Assembly: GCA_030272585.1 (NCBI GenBank)
Contig: BSYQ01000015.1
Location: forward strand, 1,240,001 to 1,304,000
Direction of reading: 5' to 3'
Source of the DNA: Bryopsis sp. KO-2023
Taxonomy: Eukaryota > Chlorophyta > Ulvophyceae > Bryopsidales > Bryopsidaceae
DNA length: 64,000 nt
Of this stretch, positions 23,462 to 34,230 are shown one piece after another. Position numbers and translations under genes: made by a program. Within the stretch, counting starts at the first letter, position 1. Every line of letters begins with the position of its first letter. The notes beneath the pieces are model-generated. The model had not been told where the DNA came from. It was given only the letters and a program-made list of their open reading frames with translations, and made no database searches.

Positions 23462-23483
23462 AGCGCTTTTTCCTATAGTGATT

Positions 23484-24236
23484 GTAAACGACCACTAGAA
23501 AGCTTCTCATAACACAATCGTCGGAAACAATGCATCTTGGTACGAATTCAATGTATAGATACGGTCTTCCTGGCGGCGGCTGTGTAACCACTGTGCCAAC
23601 GCCCAATATGTTTCGGTTGGCGGTTAGGAAGAGTCAAAAGGATGGTGGAAAACTTAGTGGAGTACCCGTAGCTGACTTCTTTCCTCAGTTATTCGACCGT
23701 CCTTGACAAAGGAATGCTACCAGGCGTTTGCCAGAAACATCAGGGCGAAACCCGGAGAAAGCTTCAGTTGTTTGGACGAGAACTGCGAGCAAGCTAGCTC
23801 TAGGGAAAAGCGACCTGGATAGGTTGAACTACAATTGCGTTCTATGGACAACGAGACATTGAAGACGTGGAACAACAACATTTCTCAGTTGACCAAAGGA
23901 TTGGCAGCTTTGCGGAATGAGGTGGCCGCCAACTCCGAACGGTGGGGGCTACTCGCGCAGCATGGTTATTCGAAGATGAACCTTCACTGTCGAATATGCA
24001 AATCGAAAAGGATGGATGTATTGCAGGCTAGAAGAAAGAGCCCGTGCGGCGGAGCAGCTAGCCCTCCGCGCGATAGGTAGCTTTCACAAACAAGAAGAAA
24101 GTGAAAAACACCTCATTGTGTTCAGATAAGAGTTTCTGCATAAGAGAGGAGTGCCATTCCGAAGTCAGTTTTCTGTTTGGTTGAATCGACAGAGGCAGCC
24201 GAAGCCAGCAGCCATGCTGTTGAGGAATTGAGAACC
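23484..24236 (+). other. Coiled-coil-like fragments upstream of the K+ channel
   Basis: From ATG at 23,844 one frame reads MDNETLKTWNNN, then ISQLTKGLAALRNE. After a TATTGCAG acceptor at about 24,028 another frame reads LEERARAAEQLALRAIG. Both look like helical coiled-coil exons but could not be phased to each other or to the channel. They may be 5' exons of the channel gene or a separate relic. Confidence 0.3.
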
Positions 24237-27200
24237 ATGCAGAGCTTCATTGGACGTTCAGACTCCACGGAAGAAGGCTCTGTTGTGACGACATCAGATG
24301 ATGATGAAGAGGGCGTGAATCTGGACAGCCAAACTTCCTCGGCACCAGAAAATGCGGCGTCTGCAAAGCCAGACCAGCGATTAGAACTGTCAACAGTTCT
24401 GGAACACCAGAACTCTCAGCTGCGAGACTGCAGCAATGGACAGTTGAAGAACACCTGCCCTGAAGGCACCACATCCATGGAGACTCCTCATATCGGTCAA
24501 GATTTGAGTGCTGCTCCCATGGAGCCAAGCGATACGGTTATCGACATGCTCCAAATCGGCGGCGAGCCCGAAGCCAACATACCTCCCACAAGGAAAGCGT
24601 GGGAGTCCGACCCTGAAATGGTTGGAGAGTCTGAGACGAGCTTTCTCAGGCAAGACTCTTTTGGTGCAGAGAGCATGATTAGCATCAGCGACGCCCTTTC
24701 GACTGAACCAAAGAGCGTGGGGCGTGGGCGATCCATAAGTCACTTTTTCTTTGGGGTGGTGGAGCCGGAAGAGCGTGGAAAATGGGACTTGTACATCGTC
24801 TTCCTGATGTTCTGGGTGTGCATCGTGTCTCCATACACAGTGTGCTTCGGCATCAAGGTGAGATTCTAAAATCGCAGCGGTAAAGCTCTTCTTGCGTGCT
24901 TTGCTTTCACTTGAGGGGTTCTCGGTGCTTTCTTTTTTCAGACCACGCTGGACACAACAATAGGCATCTTGGAGTTTCTTGTGGATGTTTCGTTTGCTTA
25001 TGACATCTACCTAAATTTTCGAACGGCGTACCGCGACGACGATGGAGCTCTCGTATTCAAGCGATCCAAAATCGCGGAACACTATTTCAAGGGCTGGTTG
25101 TCCATCGACCTCATCTCCATCCTTCCCTTCGATCACGTTTCCACATACAGCAAATCGTCGGCGGCGTCTTCCCTTCTCAAATTATCAAGGTGAACGAGCA
25201 ACGCTGGAGAGAGACTTCATCGAGCCAGTATTTGTCCTTGACCCCGCACCCCACCACCCTTTCCCAATTTGAGAAAATTGCCCATGTTCAATACACAGAC
25301 GTGTCGATGGATGTGTTTTTGCCGCATCTCGGTCATCCTTTGTCCAAAGATCGCTGATATATCAGTTCTGTTTTTTCTTTAGGGTAATCAAGACAGTGAA
25401 AATTCTTCGCCTCCTAAAAGCAATCAAACTCTTGAGGCTCCTGTTCCTGCCACGGCTCTTCGACATGATGGAAAACTTTCTTGGGAGACCCTTGTTTCGC
25501 ACGTTTCGTTTTTTGCTGGCAGTCGTGGTCATTTCCCACTGGAGCGCGTGCATTTTCTATTTCATCGCTTACACGGAGGGGGAGGGCACTGGAACTTGGG
25601 TAGATAACTACGGATTGGCAACAAAGAGCAACAGTGAAAGGTGGATTTCTGCTTGTGTTGCAAAACAAATTCAGGGACGGCAAAAACCAACACCGAAAAA
25701 CTCTCCATCACTTATATGTCTGCGAATCACTTGGTGTGTGCGTGTGTATCGGTATGGATATCCCAGGTTCACTGAATTGTTACCATGTTTGTGCTCGATA
25801 GATACGTTTCGGCTCTATACTGGGCGTTTGCTACAATGACCTCCGTTGGGTATGGAGATGTGGTGGCGATAACGGTGGCTGAGAAAATCATGGCCATCAT
25901 CTGCATGATCATCGGAGTTACTGTGTTTGCGTATCTGATGGGGGCTGTGACCTCCATCTTGGGGGCGCTCAATTCATCTCAATCGAGAATCACCGCGAAA
26001 AAGCAGAGAATCGATGAGTTCCTCAAAAACAGGAAGGTGAGCAAAGTAAACACACTGCTAGGACACACCTCCTTTCAGCATCAGGCTATGTACAAGGTCG
26101 ATTTTTCTACATTCTGGCACACTGTGGAGATCCTACCAACAAGTTGGTAAGCTTTGTGACAGGTCCCCACAGCCCTCTGCAATCGAATCAGACAATTCTA
26201 CGGGTACATCGTGGATAAAGAAGTGCGAAACGATGAAACCGACATTATCTCGGGGCTCCCCAACAAAATGAGGGTCGAAGTAGTGTTGTTCCTGTTTCGG
26301 GACATCATGAGCAAGGTCATGTACTTCGACAACAAGGCCCCCCAATTCATCGCTGAGCTGGTCATGATGATGAAAATCGAATTTTATGCCCCAGAGGATT
26401 TCGTGGTGGTCCAAGGAGAAATGTCGACCGAGATGTACTTCATAGGCGAAGGCACCCTTGCTATACGGAACTACGAAAACATGGAAAACCTCCCTAGTAA
26501 GCAGCTCTTTGCAAAACTCGCAATGTTTCCCCAAAAAAACTCAGGAATACAAGCACTAGAGCGACTGATGTGGTGTTGGTGCAAAATCGCCTCTCGAAAT
26601 GAGGCTGCAGGGGTTTAGTAATGAATATAACCCATTTGGGCTCTGGAACAAGCCAATCCTGAGATGCTCTGTATTTTATGATGTGTATGTACATATATTT
26701 GCTACCAGCCCACTCGATTGGTTAAAAGAGTATAAAATTGCGGTTGCAGAGCTATTGTACAGCGGAGGCAACGTGAACGTGACCTTCAAGCATCTCGGGT
26801 ACATCAAGGCTGGGAGTCAGTTCGGGGAATACGCATGCTTGACGATGGAAGCTCGAACGGCGACGGTCGTGGCGGAGACGTTTTGCGAGCTCTACGCGCT
26901 GTCCAGGGATTCTTTTCTGGAAGTCATGAACAACTGGCCGGAGTACAAGAGCGAACTGACAAACCACATGATGCAGCGATCAAAAGTCACGAAGGAAAAA
27001 CAAAGGAAAAAGAGAAGAGGTGCAATTGAAACAGACCCATGAAAATGCACACATGATGTGCGCACATCTAAATGTATATTTTTGAATAAAGAAATAAAGA
27101 AATATACATAAATATGATATATTTATGCATACACACTGAGTGTACAGCGTTCCTTGTGCAAACCATGTTTTCGCAATGTTGCTGAAACAACTCTCCTCTT

Positions 27201-27654
27201 CCCGCCAGGTGTAAGAGCCAGGAGGACGCAGAACTCAGGTTCCTCAGGCAAATCGCTCAGAAGGTTCCCCTCAATGAAACCTCCCCAACAAATCCATGAG
27301 CCGAAGGAAAGACCGGTGCCAGACGACAAGTCAGACATCCTGCAGACCTCGCCGCCTCCCTCGAAACAAAGCAACGAAGACATTCTGGTGCAACCAATTC
27401 GACGCGGAACCATTCTGGGGAAAAGTGGTCTTTTTGATCATCATGGGGACCACCACTCGATTGCGATGGACAGCCATAGCCACAGCCACAGCCACAATCA
27501 GCGGCGTTTAACGGAGCCACGGCAAAGGAATGAACACGCCCACTCAATACGAATGAACCACAGCAACAGCGTCAGGTCTAGGTCCTTGTTCAGAGGATCG
27601 TCGAGCACGGAGGGGGGGTATTCTGAAAGGAAAAAAAAGGCACTCGAGATATAG
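24237..27654 (+). CDS. Voltage-gated K+ channel with cyclic-nucleotide-binding domain (7 exons)
   Basis: Exons 24237-24857, 24942-25189, 25383-25640, 25802-26036, 26163-26496, 26750-27019 and 27209-27654 join in phase to 803 residues. An acidic cytosolic N-terminus (~180 residues) precedes S1 (~184-205). S2-S3 follow the EAG/HCN/CNG pattern (YDIYLNFRTAY, IDLISILPFD). S4 (~288-311) has R or K at every third position. S5 has HWSAC. The filter is TSVGYGD (389-395), marking K+ selectivity. A C-linker (RIRQFYGYIVDKE) leads to a CNBD with FGE (590-592) and RTATV (601-605), the residues that hold ribose and phosphate in cAMP/cGMP-binding members. The tail is Ser/Arg-rich with a SHSHSHSHN cluster. 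It sits in a membrane as a tetramer. Ligand binding is inferred. The start could lie further upstream. Confidence 0.9.
27020..27090 (+). promoter_or_regulatory. Possible intronic polyadenylation site in the channel gene
   Basis: If the last intron is not removed, the frame reads GAIETDP and stops at 27,040-27,042, and AATAAA follows at 27,085-27,090. That would make a channel lacking the ~147-residue Ser/His-rich tail. Confidence 0.35.
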
Positions 27655-28865
27655 TCTAGGAGTTTTGGGGGGTTCAGTTTGGTCTTTGGGGGACAAAAAC
27701 ACACTTCTTGTTGATAATTCGGGCAGAACTTTGATTGGCGTCGCATCCTCGAAAAAAAAGGGCAGTTTTCTTGGTTTGAACTTAAAGTTTATTTTGTGTA
27801 GATTTTGCATGGTTGGTGAGGAATTGGTGGGTGTGGTGAACAGGGGTTCTTGTATTTTCTATTCTCAGGAGACAAAAAACATCAAGCCTCGAAGCTGCTT
27901 TTCGACTTAAAACGAGACATTCTGAGGAAATTTTGCCAAAAATCTGTTGGCATTAATGCACCCAGAAATGGGAGGAAAAGATAATAGTGTCTTTCCCTCC
28001 CATCGCCGCAAAATAACAAATCAAACATCTCTCACATTAACTCCCCCTCGTAAGACGATGCCACGAAGAAATCGACAGAAAAGAAAATTGTATGAATGGG
28101 TGCATGGCCTCTTGTTCAGAGGTTGCACAAGTGGTCCTCTGGACTAGAATGCACTGGTGATGAAATCTAAATTCCTGTCCAGGTTATCTTAGTGCTTATG
28201 GAAAGCGTTTTTGCCTCTTTCACCAAAAAAAGGAGGGCTGTTTTCAAAACAAGAAGGGTGTGACGGAAATGTAACGTTCACACGTTTTTAATATTAAAAA
28301 CCATATTATAATATGGTAATTATCCTGTCACAGAACAGTTTCACACACCGAAATGCACTGTACACCATTCACTCACTCAATCAATAATTACAACCCACAC
28401 CAAAAGAGAACCATAACCCATTATGATGATGCTACCATCAGTGAAAAGTCCGTTTGACAAAACTGCATTCCATTTTATACAATTTTCTTCAACATTTCTT
28501 AAAAGTTCGTTTCATATTGACGCCTACTGAAAATCCACACTTGGAGTGAAACAAATTACACTCATTAACCCCAAAAAGGCATTCACCACCAGATCTCCTC
28601 CGACTTCATCCACCCAACAACTGCATTAGAACCAACACAGTCAGCCGCCACTCGTTCAATCGAAAAGGGTTGATTCGATTGTTTACTTTTTGTAAGCGTT
28701 GTTTTCGGCGACAGCCTTGTCTTTGCCAGTGTTCAGAAATTCTATATTCAACAGGTGTCAATGTTTTCTTTTTTTTTTTCGAGCAAAGACTCTTTGCCAA
28801 TCTCAGGATTCAAATGCTTTTAAAAGATTGAAATACATTGTGAGTAGAAAAAATACCAGCCACAG
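27655..28865. other. Channel 3' flank and intergenic DNA, no gene
   Basis: Contains an AT palindrome at about 28,285-28,320 (TAATATTAAAAACCATATTATAATATGG area) and one copy of a dispersed repeat at 28,500-28,633. Short frames lack support. Confidence 0.4.
28500..28633. repeat. Dispersed direct repeat, copy 1
   Basis: About 85-90% identical to 37,443-37,583 in the same orientation, including TTGACGCCTACTGAAAA, GAGTGAAACAAATTACACTC and CACCCAACAACTGCATT. No coding capacity seen. The two copies flank a 9-kb segment. Confidence 0.8.
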
Positions 28866-29406
28866 TTAGAGTTTCTCGAAAGCCTTGGTGGGGGTTCCAC
28901 CAAGGCTCAACAGTACCCTTGGAGAGGCCTCAAAGCAAATTTGCTGCAACATACAAGTATGTATGTATGCATGTTTACTTGTACGATTGTAGCGTCTTTC
29001 CAAAAAGCTGTCGAGTTGATAAGATACGAGTAGAGTTGAGACGACAGTTGAGTGTGATGTTCTGGTTGATTGATTGAGAATGTCGTGCCTTTGGTAGTTC
29101 GAACAACCAGAATTCTGGTTGTGGGAGTTGGTACAATTGGGGCTGTAAATAATATGACAGTCCAACTGTAGGATGGACACCTTCGTTCCATTCTTGTGGA
29201 GCGGTCGTGTTCATATCCATGCATTTACATTCGAATCTCGACAAAACCCACAAACCAGCGTCGCGCGAATAGAACTCAATAATGAAGGGAGCATCGTTAT
29301 CGGCGGCGTAAATCTCGTTTTTGGCGTCGATCATGCCTGCGCCCTCGGAATTCCGAACCTTGTTCGACAACACCGCAGTTGGTGTCCTGTTGTATTGACC
29401 ACGCAT
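28866..29406 (-). CDS. Small protein of unknown function (3 exons)
   Basis: On the minus strand exons 29406-29181, 29142-28979 and 28943-28866 join in phase to 155 residues, with GT donors and TTTACAG/TTGCAG acceptors. The start ATG has A at -3. The first part contains KNEIYAADNDAPFIIEFYS and DAGLWVLSRFECKC; the middle TTRILVVRTTKGTTFSINQP; the end LLSLGGTPTKAF. The pattern of short beta-like strands suggests a small globular domain, but I do not recognise a family. There is no signal peptide or membrane segment. The last exon contains an 11-bp perfect hairpin (28,881-28,907). The gene starts about 240 bp from the U1 snRNA gene and points away from it. Confidence 0.6.
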
Positions 29407-29643
29407 CGTATCTTATGTAACGGTCGAAACTTGGAAAAAATTGTGTTGCGCCGCCAGAAACTGGAGATTCTGGTTGAAACTGTTTTGAGGGTGTGAAACT
29501 GTGATTCTTCTAGTTGAGGTGACTGAGAGGGCACATTTTTTTCAGCGTTTCTGCTGGCAGCGCAAGGGTTCCAACGTTTTCACAAGCAACGCAGGACACC
29601 TCCCATTTGCACGATCTTGCCGACGCAGTTTATACAGATCAAC

Positions 29644-29815
29644 ATACTTACCTGGCCGGTGCCTTTTCCCGATCATCCAAGGGATAGGCGTCCTCGATCT
29701 GCGTTTTTTTTTTTTTTTTTCCCGCACCATTGACGTAGTTCGAGGAGGGACCCCATCAGGGTCCCACGGTACAATCTTTGCCAGGCTGGTGCTGCGCTAC
29801 GCGCACCTCGGCGCC
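29644..29815 (+). ncRNA. U1 spliceosomal snRNA
   Basis: The 5' end is ATACTTACCTGGC, the U1 sequence that pairs with 5' splice sites. Stem-loop I (29,661-29,688) ends in the loop GATCATCCAA, close to the U1-70K-binding GAUCAYGAA. Stem-loop II is closed by TCCTCGA/TCGAGGA (29,691-29,745) but contains a run of 17 T. Stem-loop III is GGGACCC-CATCA-GGGTCCC region (29,747-29,764). AATCTTTG (29,773-29,780) fits an Sm site. A GC-rich stem-loop IV with TGCGCTACGCGCA ends at 29,815. Length about 172 nt against ~164 in human. The T run is odd: it may be a lineage feature, a homopolymer error or a sign of a pseudogene. The U1A-binding loop is not clearly conserved. Confidence 0.8.
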
Positions 29816-29949
29816 AAAAGTCAACTCAGCTGCTTTGAGTTTCATTTGTGTTCCAGCGAACCAAAAAACCATTCAGCACAACATTCAGAAAAACGAGTTT
29901 AATCCTGAGCCCGCGACTGCAGTGCAGCGAGTGCCTCGGAAGTAAATTT

Positions 29950-30715
29950 GGATCATGATTTGGATCATGGTTTGGAGCGGATCACCGGAGATCCTATGGA
30001 GCCTCTACAAAACTTGGGTTAAAAGTTCGATTCAAAAAAGCAGTCGCTATGCCTGGGCTGTCACATGGATCTGGATGGAATCTTCTAAACTTTTTTTTTT
30101 TGGAGATTCAAGGAGCCTCAAAAAAACTGGGGTTCGATAAAATTAAAGCAGTCGCTATGCTTGGGCTGTCACATGGATCTGGATAGAATCTTCTAAACTT
30201 TTTTTTTTGGAGATTCAAGGAGCCTCAAAAAAACTGGGGCTCGATAAAATTAAAGCAGTCGCTATGCTTGGGCTGTCACATGGATCTGGATAGAATCTTC
30301 TAAACTTTTTTTTTTGGAGATTCAAGGAGCCTCAAAAAAACTGGGGTTTGATAAAATTAAAGCAGTCGCTATGCTTGGGCTGTCACATGGATCTGGATAG
30401 AATCTTCTAAACTTTTTTTTTTTGGAGATTCAAGGAGCCTCAAAAAAACTGGGGCTCGATAAAATTAAAGCAGTCGCTATGCTTGGGCTGTCACATGGAT
30501 CTGGATGGAATCTTCTAAACTTTTTTTTTTGGAGATTCAAGGAGCCTAAAAAAAACTGGGGTTCGATAAAATTAAAGCAGTCGCTATGCTTGGGCTGTCA
30601 CATGGATCTGGATAGAATCTTCTAAACTTTTTTTTTTTGGAGATTCAAGGAGCCTCAAAAAAACTGGGGTTTGATAAAATTAAAGCAGTCGCTATGCCTG
30701 GGCTGTCACATGAAT
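29950..30715. repeat. Minisatellite block A, ~107-bp units
   Basis: About seven units, each with GGAGATTCAAGGAGCCTCAAA, GATAAAATTAAAGCAGTCGC, TGGGCTGTCACATGGATCTG and a run of 9-10 T. Units are over 95% alike except for run lengths. No coding. Confidence 0.9.
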
Positions 30716-31450
30716 CTGGATGGATGTTTATGGATATATTTTCTGATGAATTATGGAGCCTCGGCAAAATGAAGGTCAAAAAAAGGCTGCTGAGGTGCTT
30801 GAGCTGACAAAAAGACTTGGATGGACTTTCATGAATATTGTTTCTGATGGATTATGGAGCCTTGGCAAAATGGGAGGAAAAATAAAGCTGCTGAGGGGCC
30901 TGGGTTGTCGAAAAGACTTGGATGGATGTTCATGAACTTTATTTCTGATGAATTATGGAGCCTTGGCAAAATGGGAGGGAAATAAAAGCTGCTGGGTTGC
31001 TTGAGCTGACAAAAAGACTTGGATGGATTTTTATGAATATTGTTTCTGATGAATTATGGAGCCTTGTCAAAATGGGAGGAAAAAAAGAGCTGCTGTGGTG
31101 CCTGGGCAGTCAAAAAGACTTGGATGGTTGTTTATGAATATTTTTTCTGATGAATTATGGAGCCTTGGAGAAATGGAAGTCAAAAACAAAAGCTGCTGGG
31201 ATGCCTGGGCTGACAAAAAGACTTGGATAGATGTTTATGAATATATTTTCTGATGATTTATGGAGCCTCAGCAAAATGGGAGTAAAGAAAAAGCTGCTGG
31301 GATGCCTGGGCTGACAAAAAGACTTGGATGGATGTTTATGAATATATTCTCTGATGATTTATGGAGCCTGGGAAAAATGGGAGTCAAAAAAAAAAACCTG
31401 GTGTGATGCTTGGGCTGTCACATGGAGTTGGATGGATTCTCATGAATATG
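30716..31450. repeat. Minisatellite block B, ~103-bp units related to block A
   Basis: About seven units with TTTCTGATGAATTATGGAGCC, AAAATGGGAGGAAAA and GCTGACAAAAAGACTTGGATGG. They share the framework GGAGCC...AAAGC(T/A)G...GGGCTG with block A but are more diverged from one another. The two blocks look like older (B) and younger (A) parts of one array. Confidence 0.85.
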
Positions 31451-33548
31451 GGTTATGAAAAATTTTCTATGATGGAAGATTTTAGGGATTAGTACACTGC
31501 TGCCAATTTTTTATTTTTATATTCATCGCTGCCAATATTTTTTTCTCATTCCTATTATTCAATTTTTTATTCAATATTTTTGATTCTTATTTTTTTTTTA
31601 TTCCTTTCGATTCTTTATTTCTTTATTTTTATTTTTTATTTTTCATTGATTTAGAAAAAAGAAAATACAATGGTGGTGGAAATATTTTGGGTTTTTTTAA
31701 GTCGATGGTGAAAGATTTTCCTACTTGTTAAAGGTGAAGCATCAGCTTGTGATGTTTCATCCATTTCAAGTTCGAAAATCTTATGGTTTTGAACAAATAT
31801 ATTTTTTGTGAGGTGGTTTTATTCCTTTTTGTAAGTGATTCTATGCAACGTGATTTGTATGTTTTTCCTGAATGAAAGTCTTTCAAGCCAGATTTTTTCA
31901 CAGAAAAGTTGCCAGCTGTGCATCAAAAGTTGTTCAAAACTTCATTGTCTTGCATTTTCTGACTTTTTTCCTCTTGTAGTTCTGGAACAGTGAAGAATTC
32001 AGCACTTATAAGTAGAGCTCCATCTGAAAATTACCCTATTTTTTTTTTTTTCCTAGGGCCAAGTTCTGAACTTTGTTTTTGATTTGTTCGAATGTGGGAA
32101 TGTAAAAACACCGTCTTTTAAATCCAGCATTGAAGTATTTAACATTAATGAGGAAAGAAGTTCACCATTTTCTGCAAACAAAAAAGATACAGAAATGTAC
32201 ACATAACTTGTGCTTCCAAAATCCTATGAAAAATATTAAGAATGCTTCCATTGCACCATGACCTACTGCCATCCAGACAGGACAAGGATAGGTGTCCTTG
32301 ACTGCTTCCCATTACATCATTATATCCTTAAAAAGGAATTCCTGACCTAAAAAAAAATTTCACCTTGAAAAAAACAGTACTTCCTGCAACTACGGAAAAC
32401 AACCGTTCGAAATTTTCAAAACTCCACAGGGCTGCACGATGTTTTTTGAGCTGGCTCCACCAATGGGAAAATCTATTCCAATCATCTTACGACCTCCTCT
32501 GTGTTGCACCAAACACAAGGGATTCAGTTATGAATTAAGAATATCTTGATGTAGGTAGTTACTGAAAAAAGCCACCCTAGAGGCATCTGTTGTAGGTCCC
32601 CTGCCCATCGATTTTCAATGCAGCTTCGACATTCACGCTCTCTTGACCTCTAAAAAAAAAATCTGCTTGGATAACTACTTCCTCACTTTCCACACCAAAT
32701 GACACCCAGTGTTCCAGACCTTAGAATGATTTCCAAAAGAGTTTTGATCTGGGCAAAACAAAACAGGAGAAAGGGTAGACCATCAAGGGATTTCTCTGCA
32801 GCTATGTCGTCAACGCTCAAATAGAGGCTTTGTTGGCAGGTATTTATGTATCTGGCCGTGCCGAAAAGAAAACAACTTAAGAGCAGCAACTACAAGCATC
32901 CATCCAAAACGGGCGTCTTGACCTGGTGGTTTGAGTCACGCCGGGGGAGCCCTGAGCCCTTTCCCTTGTGGTCTTCTTGCGAAATCTCAATTTCCCTCTC
33001 CGTCAGACAAGGCTTGCAGCAAAGAGGTTTGGAGCTGCCAGACCTCATTGGGTAAGAACACCACCACCACAAGCACCCCAAGCAGGGTCGAAGAAGGCAA
33101 CCCTTCCAACCCCCGAAATTAAGCAACCCATCCATAGCCAGAAGTCCAGCTCCAAGGGGCGAGCACTAGTAAAAAAAGGGTCGATTCACCAGTTTATTTA
33201 CCAGTTTTGCACGAAGTTCCAACATTCGTTTCGTCCGTTTTTTCAGTCACAACACAGCCAAACAAACAAACAAACAAACACCCTTCAGGTGACACGAGCT
33301 GACGTGAAAGAAGGGAAAAAAGCATCGGCCACACGCCTCCCGTAAGGCCCAACGTGGGCAGTAAAGAGACGCAGAGCTGCACATGGCAACACGTAAAAGC
33401 CGTGATGTGATCATCGGAAACGCACGTGGCTTGTCTTTGGCCCCCATAAAAACGCACCCCACCGCAATTCATTCAGACAACTTTCGTTTTGCGATTTTTC
33501 TACCTTGTTTCGGTGTTCTAGCCTTCCGTTCGCAACAGCGTTCTAACG
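31451..33548. other. AT-rich intergenic DNA, no gene
   Basis: T-rich low-complexity at 31,500-31,660. No frame with domain or splice support. The right end holds the probable promoter of the glycine-rich protein gene. Confidence 0.4.
33421..33455 (+). promoter_or_regulatory. E-box/G-box and TATA-like pair upstream of the glycine-rich gene
   Basis: GCACGTGG at 33,422-33,429 and CATAAAAAC at about 33,445 lie roughly 100 bp before the ATG at 33,549, in the order expected for a core promoter. Not tested. Confidence 0.3.
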
Positions 33549-34230
33549 ATGGCACCGTTTTTCAAGACCGTAGTTGGCCTTCTTTTGGTTGGCTTGATCG
33601 TTGTATCGGCTGCAGATGTTTCTGACGCAACAAGCTCTGAAATTGGTGGGCCAACCTTTCGACAGAACGTGATATGTAACCGGGTTTTTGGACTTCGAAT
33701 TCGGTTTCTGAGTCGAGAACAGTCCTGGGTGGGTCATCAGCTTTTTCTGAGTGACTTCTTTGGCTCACCAGGTCTGCAAAGAGTCGATGTTTCCAGCCGT
33801 GCGCTGTTGTCTAACCTGCGACACTTCAACGTTCCTGGTAAGGGTTTTCTGTCTACGAAGAGTAGACTCTCCCTGTTGTGGTTAATTTGGGCCGGGGGGG
33901 GGGGGGGGTCGCACCTCCGGCTTGGCTGCTGTGTTTTTGCTTGCCAGAATGAAAAAAATACTCTCTGGAAACGGTGGTTATCGGCTGGTGGTTTTTTAAT
34001 TTGCGCTGTATCATTCTTGTCTTGTAGGTAGTCGTGCTCTTCTGGTTTTCAAGAAAGGAAAGAAGAAAGGAAAGAAGTTTGGCGGTGGGGGTGGTGGAGG
34101 AGGAGGCGGCGGCGGAGGTGGTGGAGGAGGAGGTGGAGGCGGTGGTGGCGGCGGCGGTGGCGGCGGCGGTGGTGGCGGCGGTGGCGGCGGCGGATTTTAT
34201 GGTGGTGGTGGTGGTGTAGGAGGTCGAAAA
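33549..34230 (+). CDS. Secreted glycine-rich protein with a basic hinge (3 exons)
   Basis: Exons 33549-33645, 33772-33837 and 34028-34230 join in phase (all junctions split a Gly codon after its first base) to 121 residues. A signal peptide covers residues 1-22 (FFKTVVGLLLVGLIVVSAA). A ~35-residue polar part follows (RVDVSSRALLSNLRHFNVPG). Then comes a basic stretch KKGKKKGKKF, and finally about 40 almost pure glycines encoded by mixed GGN codons, broken by FY and ending VGGRK. Such proteins occur in extracellular matrices, adhesives and some antimicrobial peptides; the role here is not known. The mixed GGN codons argue that polyglycine is selected rather than a simple DNA slippage product. 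Exon 1 ends at a residue run that could be a propeptide. Confidence 0.75.

Larger units (their letters stand above)
19907..23480. mobile_element. CACTA (EnSpm/CMC-type) DNA transposon, complete ends, probably non-autonomous
   Basis: The left end reads CACTATAGGAAGACC and the reverse complement of the right end reads CACTATAGGAAAAAG. Both continue into the same 20-base word (CGCTCTGTGCGGCGTTATCC), giving ~35-bp terminal inverted repeats. The 3-bp ATT directly precedes the left end (19,904-19,906) and directly follows the right end (23,481-23,483), the 3-bp target duplication typical of this superfamily. Both subterminal regions are packed with CCGCACAG/CTGTGCGG words in both orientations, as expected for CACTA subterminal binding sites. 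The middle (21.0-22.6 kb) has exon-like pieces but no recognised DDE transposase, so it is probably moved by another copy. The near-identical ends suggest recent activity. Confidence 0.85.
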
